A stretch of DNA of 64,000 bases, taken from NCBI RefSeq assembly GCF_016808335.1, contig NC_053149.1, positions 18,324,733-18,388,732 on the forward strand, given 5' to 3'. The notes beneath the pieces were generated by a model. It saw nothing but the letters and a program-made list of their open reading frames with translations. It was not told the DNA's origin and ran no database searches. Position 1 is the first letter of the stretch. The number at the start of each line of letters is the position of its first letter. Below, piece after piece: positions 59,481 to 64,000 of this stretch. The stretch is from Panicum virgatum. Taxonomy: Eukaryota; Streptophyta; Magnoliopsida; Poales; Poaceae. Position numbers and translations under genes: made by a program.

Positions 59481-60517
59481 TTTTTTTAAAAATAAACTAG
59501 CAAAGACGATAGAACTTAATAAACTCTTCTAAACCATGGAATTCGATTAGCCGCCGCGATCGACTTGACACGGTCACTTACGGCTTGGCGAGTCACGGTG
59601 AGTGCCGACCTGTCCGAATGAACGCTACCAGGCATCATGCACGCAAAGTCTTGGTATGTCAAGTAGGTTTTTCGTCGTTGCGTGTGTGGTTCGTTCACGC
59701 TCCAGGTTGCTTGAAAAACGAGCACCCATCGTGTACATCGATGGCGGAGAGAGAGAGACGACGACGAAGACGACGACGACGTGGTGCAACGCCGACCCCG
59801 CAGATAACAAAATGAGGAGCCGTACGTGCGTGTCTCAGAGTGTGCATGCATCATCTCCCGTTGCGAAGGTCCATGCCCTCTCTATCACGCAGTTACTCCC
59901 CGGGGGGCCCTGACAAAAATGGCGGAGGCGGTGGTGGTCTCCCTCGCTCCTTCGTGGCCGGGGCGGGCCGCCGGCCGGCAGGTCCCGCTCATGCCCATGG
60001 GCCACGACGCGTGACGCACGCGGCACGCCACGCACAGCTAGCCAGCCTCCGGCTCTGCACGCGCGCGCGCGGGGGCCATGCAGGCGAGGCGAGGCAAGCA
60101 GGCAGGTGAGTCCCTGTGTATCTAGTGTCCCGTCGCCCTGCGTCACATACACACACCCTAGCCTACTGGATCCAGTTGGACTATGGTGGATCTCAGAGGC
60201 TGAGAACCGGAGGCTGCGTGGCGGCCGGAATGGATGATGCGCATCGCATCCATACATGTCCACTGGCCACGGCGGCCTCGATCATGGGCACGGATCGATG
60301 TCATGTCCTTCTCCCAAACTGCTTGTTCATGACCCAGAGAGCGGCCAACAATACCCTACTCGAGTTTGCCCATTAATTTTGTGCACATGTACCTGCAATT
60401 CTGCATTGCAAAATGATCCATGAGAACTATTATTAATTACCCTGTAATTTTAGGTGTATTCCACACTATATATGCAATGTCCAAATAGAGAGTGTAGCAT
60501 GACATGATCAAAAGATA

Positions 60518-60520
<3 letters not shown>
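59481..60520. other. Spacer
   Basis: 59570-60200 is moderately GC-rich with overlapping short ORFs and no recognisable domain; a (GACGAC)n tract lies at 59757-59780. Remainder AT-rich. No gene called. Confidence 0.35.

Positions 60521-60582
<62 letters not shown>
60521..60582. repeat. (TA)n microsatellite
   Basis: 31 consecutive TA units, directly 5' of a Stowaway MITE. Confidence 0.97.
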
Positions 60583-60587
<5 letters not shown>

Positions 60588-60614
60588 GCTTCACAAATAT
60601 AGAAGATAATACAA

Positions 60615-60845
60615 CTCCCTCTGTTCCAAATTATATTTTGTTTGATTTTTCGATCTTAAGTTTGACCACTCGTCTTATTCAAAAAAATTGTGCAAATATA
60701 TTCAAATTTAAGTTACTCTTAAAAAACTTTTGTTAATAGCAAGCCACAACAAAATAAGCGATATTTTGCACAAACTTTTGAGTAAGATGAGTGGTTAAAA
60801 TTAGAATAAAAAAGTTAAATAAATTATAATTTGGAACGGAGGGAG
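60615..60845. mobile_element. Stowaway-like (Tc1/Mariner) MITE
   Basis: CTCCCTCTGTTCCAAATTAT at the left and ATAATTTGGAACGGAGGGAG at the right, the hallmark Stowaway termini of grasses, 231 bp. The expected TA duplication is not intact (flanks CAA and GAT). Confidence 0.85.
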
Positions 60846-61944
60846 GATTCGGAGGGGTGGTGGTTAAACTATGCGTCAGTGCTGGAGGGGTGCATCGATC
60901 GACGAGGGTCAAATGCTTGCTTAGAAAAATGGATTAGCCTAGTACCCGGTGCGATTTTGATATTGTGGTGAGTGACGCGGCTGCGGTGGCAAGTCTGCAG
61001 AGATGCCATGACACAGGGTGGAATCCCCCTATGAAGATCTCCGTGGTCTACTCCGGGTGCCCAATCCTAACCCACTGATGCTCTGTATTCTTGAAACTAT
61101 CTCTATCTCCGTGTTTGGGACGGGATCTCGTGATGCAGGGGAAGCAAATAGTTTGTACACCGCATGTTCCATGCCCTGGTTGGGCTTCGTGGGTAAGCAT
61201 CTTTCCTGACCTCGCAAAAAATACAAACACACATGCAATGCACGTCATTTACTAATCGATATAATAACCATATCGTCCCTCAGTCATATCTCACACAGTC
61301 ACACAGAGATTTAAACACACTACTACATGATGGTGCACCTGCAGGCCTTAAGTTAAAGGGCTTTTCATCAAGTCATTAAAAAAACCAAACGTTCTAATTT
61401 GAAAAAAAACTAATAATAACTTACAACATGGGCAAAGAAACAGGGGTCGCCGTCAAGAGAGTTGGCGACAGGTATACCACCCTTCTCCAATCATGCAATG
61501 AGGCTCCAAGTAGCAATCCGGCATTAAGACCGGAATTCAATTCGTAATATTTAAGATCATATCCTCCCGGGACCGCCATATTCCGGTCGAGCTCGCTTGA
61601 TGAGCTGGGCCACAAATGTGTTCTTTTCTTTGTTTTTGAACTCGTGTAACGTGCCTTACCACAGGGTTTTGCTCTTTTTTCCCCCAAATGATAAGAGGTG
61701 CATCATATAAAGAGATTACTGGAAAATGAAAGAACGTTGAGAAGTGCATGGTACAGCTTCTACCTCGTCATATGTATTGGACACATCATGCCTGGGATAT
61801 CCAACCACAAATTCCTAAAGGACAAATGACCAAACTTTCATGGACTAATTTCCTATCCAGATCATGTGGATGCGCTCATCTCTCAGGTCAGACCATTCGT
61901 GCCATGCGCTTTGCCCAAAACTGAAGTACGTTTTGTGCTGTGGA

Positions 61945-61948
<4 letters not shown>
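60846..61948. other. Spacer
   Basis: No gene recognised in 1.1 kb. The 61018-61209 ORF has no known motif. Confidence 0.35.
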
Positions 61949-62000
<52 letters not shown>

Positions 62001-62510
62001 TATATATATATACACATATATATATATATCTATGTATATATCTATGTATATATATCTATGTATATATCTATGTATATATATATGTATATATGTGTATATA
62101 TATATGTATGTATATATATCTATGCTATATATATATGTATATACATATATGTATGTATGTATATATGTATGTATGTATATATATGTATGTATATATCTAT
62201 ATGTATGTTATATATATGTTATGTATATATCTATCTATATGTATGTATGTTATATGTCATGTGATATATGTATATATATATGTATGTATGTGTCTATCTA
62301 TCTGTATCTGTTATCTGTCTGTTCCTCATGTACATTCATATGTATATGTATTATATCATATGTCTGTATGTCTACGTTCTGCTCTCTATCTATATCTGTC
62401 TATCTATACTATCTCTCTCTCTGTATGTATCTCTCTATATACTCTCTATCTACTCATCTCTCTCTCTCTCTCTCCTCTCTCTCATATATCTCTATATCTA
62501 TATCTCATGC
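61949..62510. repeat. Long compound microsatellite (TA)n, (TATG)n, (TATC)n, (TC)n
   Basis: About 560 bp that begins as pure TA, passes through TATGTATA and TATCTATA variants and ends in CTCTCT. Long ORFs across it (Tyr/Ile/Met/Cys only) are artefacts of the repeat. Confidence 0.96.
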
Positions 62511-64000
62511 CATGCCTTCTATTTCCTTAGAATTTCACAAGTCTTATCCTGCCTATCGTCAAAGGTCTTGATATGATCGCGTCATCTTAATATAATTCTC
62601 TTAGACTAATACAGATTTTCTTATGAAAAAATTATATTATCAGCGATTTGAAGCCATGGTACGTGGAGGCTTTCAGACAATGCACTACCCAAAATTTTTC
62701 CCACAATAAGAAACAAAAAATTGCTGTCAACAAGCAAAGGGTCCATGTGTGTGATCGGAGTTACTGGAAGCTGTCAAGAACCTAGCAAAAATCAGCGGGA
62801 GAACGGGCACATGTAGGGCAGGATCATGAGCCATGAGCTCCCTGCATGCAGATGCAGAGATGTCAGGAACAATGCAGGGACAGCCGGACCCAACGAGCAT
62901 CAATATAATGTCTGATCGGTGAACAGTCAGCACGTTATAGACCGTACCACATCGTTATTTCTTTTTGTGAAAGAATATGTGGTGCTCTGTTTAAGATGGA
63001 TCCCTGTTCCTGTCCGTGCTATGTTTGAGCTTTCTGTCCAAAGCGTAAAAACCAAAGCATAAAAGGCCGTGTCACTTCTGTTTCTGGGTGCCATCCACCA
63101 CGTGAAAAGCTGTCCGGCTTTTTGGAGCAAAAAGGGTAAAGCGAAAGGGGGAGAAACAGCTCCAGATAAATGCCCAAATTAAACCGGCTTAAATGCACTA
63201 ACTATCATCTTAATACTTACTCAAGTTACAGTGCACTTAAAACAGTGTAATCTGACAGGCTGTCGGGTAAATCCCGATTAAACTGCTGTACTCCAGGATC
63301 ACAATTGCACTAGTAGACCCGTACGAAGACGAGCACAGGTGATACAAGCATACAGAAAACCTCAAATTAATTTACAACACAAGTTTTACATAAAAGGTTT
63401 GAAAACAAACGACAGAGTTTAAATACACAGCGGAAGTTTAAAAATCGAGTTCGAAATACAATACGATAACCACGACGACGATACCAGGTGAGCTCCACAT
63501 CCTGCCCACCGATGTGATGCCAACCTGCCCGATCTTCACGGGGAAGACGGGCCCGCTTGACGGTCCACCCAGGAGGAAGTGGTTGTCCAATCCAAGACAG
63601 AGACTTCCTCTAAGTTAGCGGAGACACAACCTGCTCAAAGGGGTTACAACAACAACCCTGAGTATACTAATACTCAGCAAGTCTTACCCGACTATGGTAT
63701 ATATTTAGTCGACTCCTAGACATGCAAAACTGTTTGACTCTGGAGTTGTTTTGCTGAAAAGCTACTAATAGTGGACCCTTACTTTCAGTATTTTAGCTCA
63801 AGTTTAGTATACAAATACCGACTAGATTTGCCAGAACATCTAGAGCACGCATGGTTGATCACATTATCTTTTCAGAGTACCACAGTCATACCTCATATTC
63901 TCAAATTTCCATTTCCATTTCCATCATTTACTACGATGTGACAGAGAGATCCAGGTTCTCATATCCGCGAGTCACGGCGAATCGATTCGATTTGACCTTG
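62511..64000. other. Spacer to the right edge
   Basis: No intact gene. 63330-63720 (CCACGACGACGATACCAGG ... GAGTATACTAATACTCAGCA) has the look of a multicopy grass repeat, perhaps retrotransposon UTR, but I see no LTR ends or coding sequence to support that. Confidence 0.3.

Noticed and set aside
61864..62576. 235- and 196-residue ORFs made of Tyr, Ile, Met, Cys and Ser
   Set aside because: Direct translation of the TA/TATG/TATC microsatellite.
1..64000. tRNA, rRNA, CRISPR or bacterial-type operons
   Set aside because: None seen; gene structure, introns and repeats are those of a grass nuclear genome.

Overview
The window is nuclear DNA of a flowering plant, almost certainly a grass (Poaceae, probably a panicoid). 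The evidence is genes with GT-AG introns, very GC-rich first exons, CACTA elements built on the TTTTGTCCCGGTT motif, hAT, Stowaway and Harbinger-like MITEs, a Copia LTR retrotransposon and FAR1-type Mutator-like elements (MULEs). There is no sign of bacterial, organellar or viral genome organisation. I see no tRNA or rRNA genes.

Two host genes look functional. At the left edge, on the minus strand, are the first ten coding exons (about 423 residues) of a cation-chloride cotransporter that runs off the window. Its introns are swollen by a CACTA element, a Harbinger-like element with a nested MITE, and a foldback repeat. At 52.06-54.30 kb, on the plus strand, is a complete five-exon gene of the endosulfine (ENSA/ARPP-19) family, a PP2A-B55 inhibitor carrying the FDSADW motif. 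It has a TATA box and is bracketed by MULE-type insertions. A third, intronless ORF at 14.1-14.7 kb encodes a DEDDy 3'-5' exonuclease domain with all motifs intact, but it sits in repetitive DNA and is fused in frame to repeat sequence.

The rest is transposons and gene remains. 8.8-9.4 kb: GRF-zinc-finger pseudogene. 10.5-15.9 kb: degenerate direct repeats around an F-box pseudogene and the exonuclease ORF. 16.3-18.5 kb: broken FAR1-type MULE transposase. 21.9-28.7 kb: Copia element in minus orientation with a complete 3' LTR, a truncated and internally duplicated 5' LTR, and a solo LTR inserted in its RT. 37.4-38.2 kb: hAT element with a perfect 8-bp target duplication. 40.0-47.3 kb: MULE carrying a FAR1-like transposase (plus strand) and a convergent ULP1-like cysteine protease (minus strand), the KI-MULE/Kaonashi arrangement, with a Helitron inserted in the transposase. 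48.4-49.3 kb: CACTA element. 50.3-51.2 kb: MULE-type MITE. 54.7-56.7 kb: MULE with arms over 100 bp and a 9-bp target duplication, carrying a Myb/SANT-like gene. 56.7-64 kb: gene-poor, with foldbacks, a Stowaway MITE and a long (TA)n/(TATG)n tract.

Exon boundaries were read by eye from splice sites, phase and family knowledge. No search or alignment was run.
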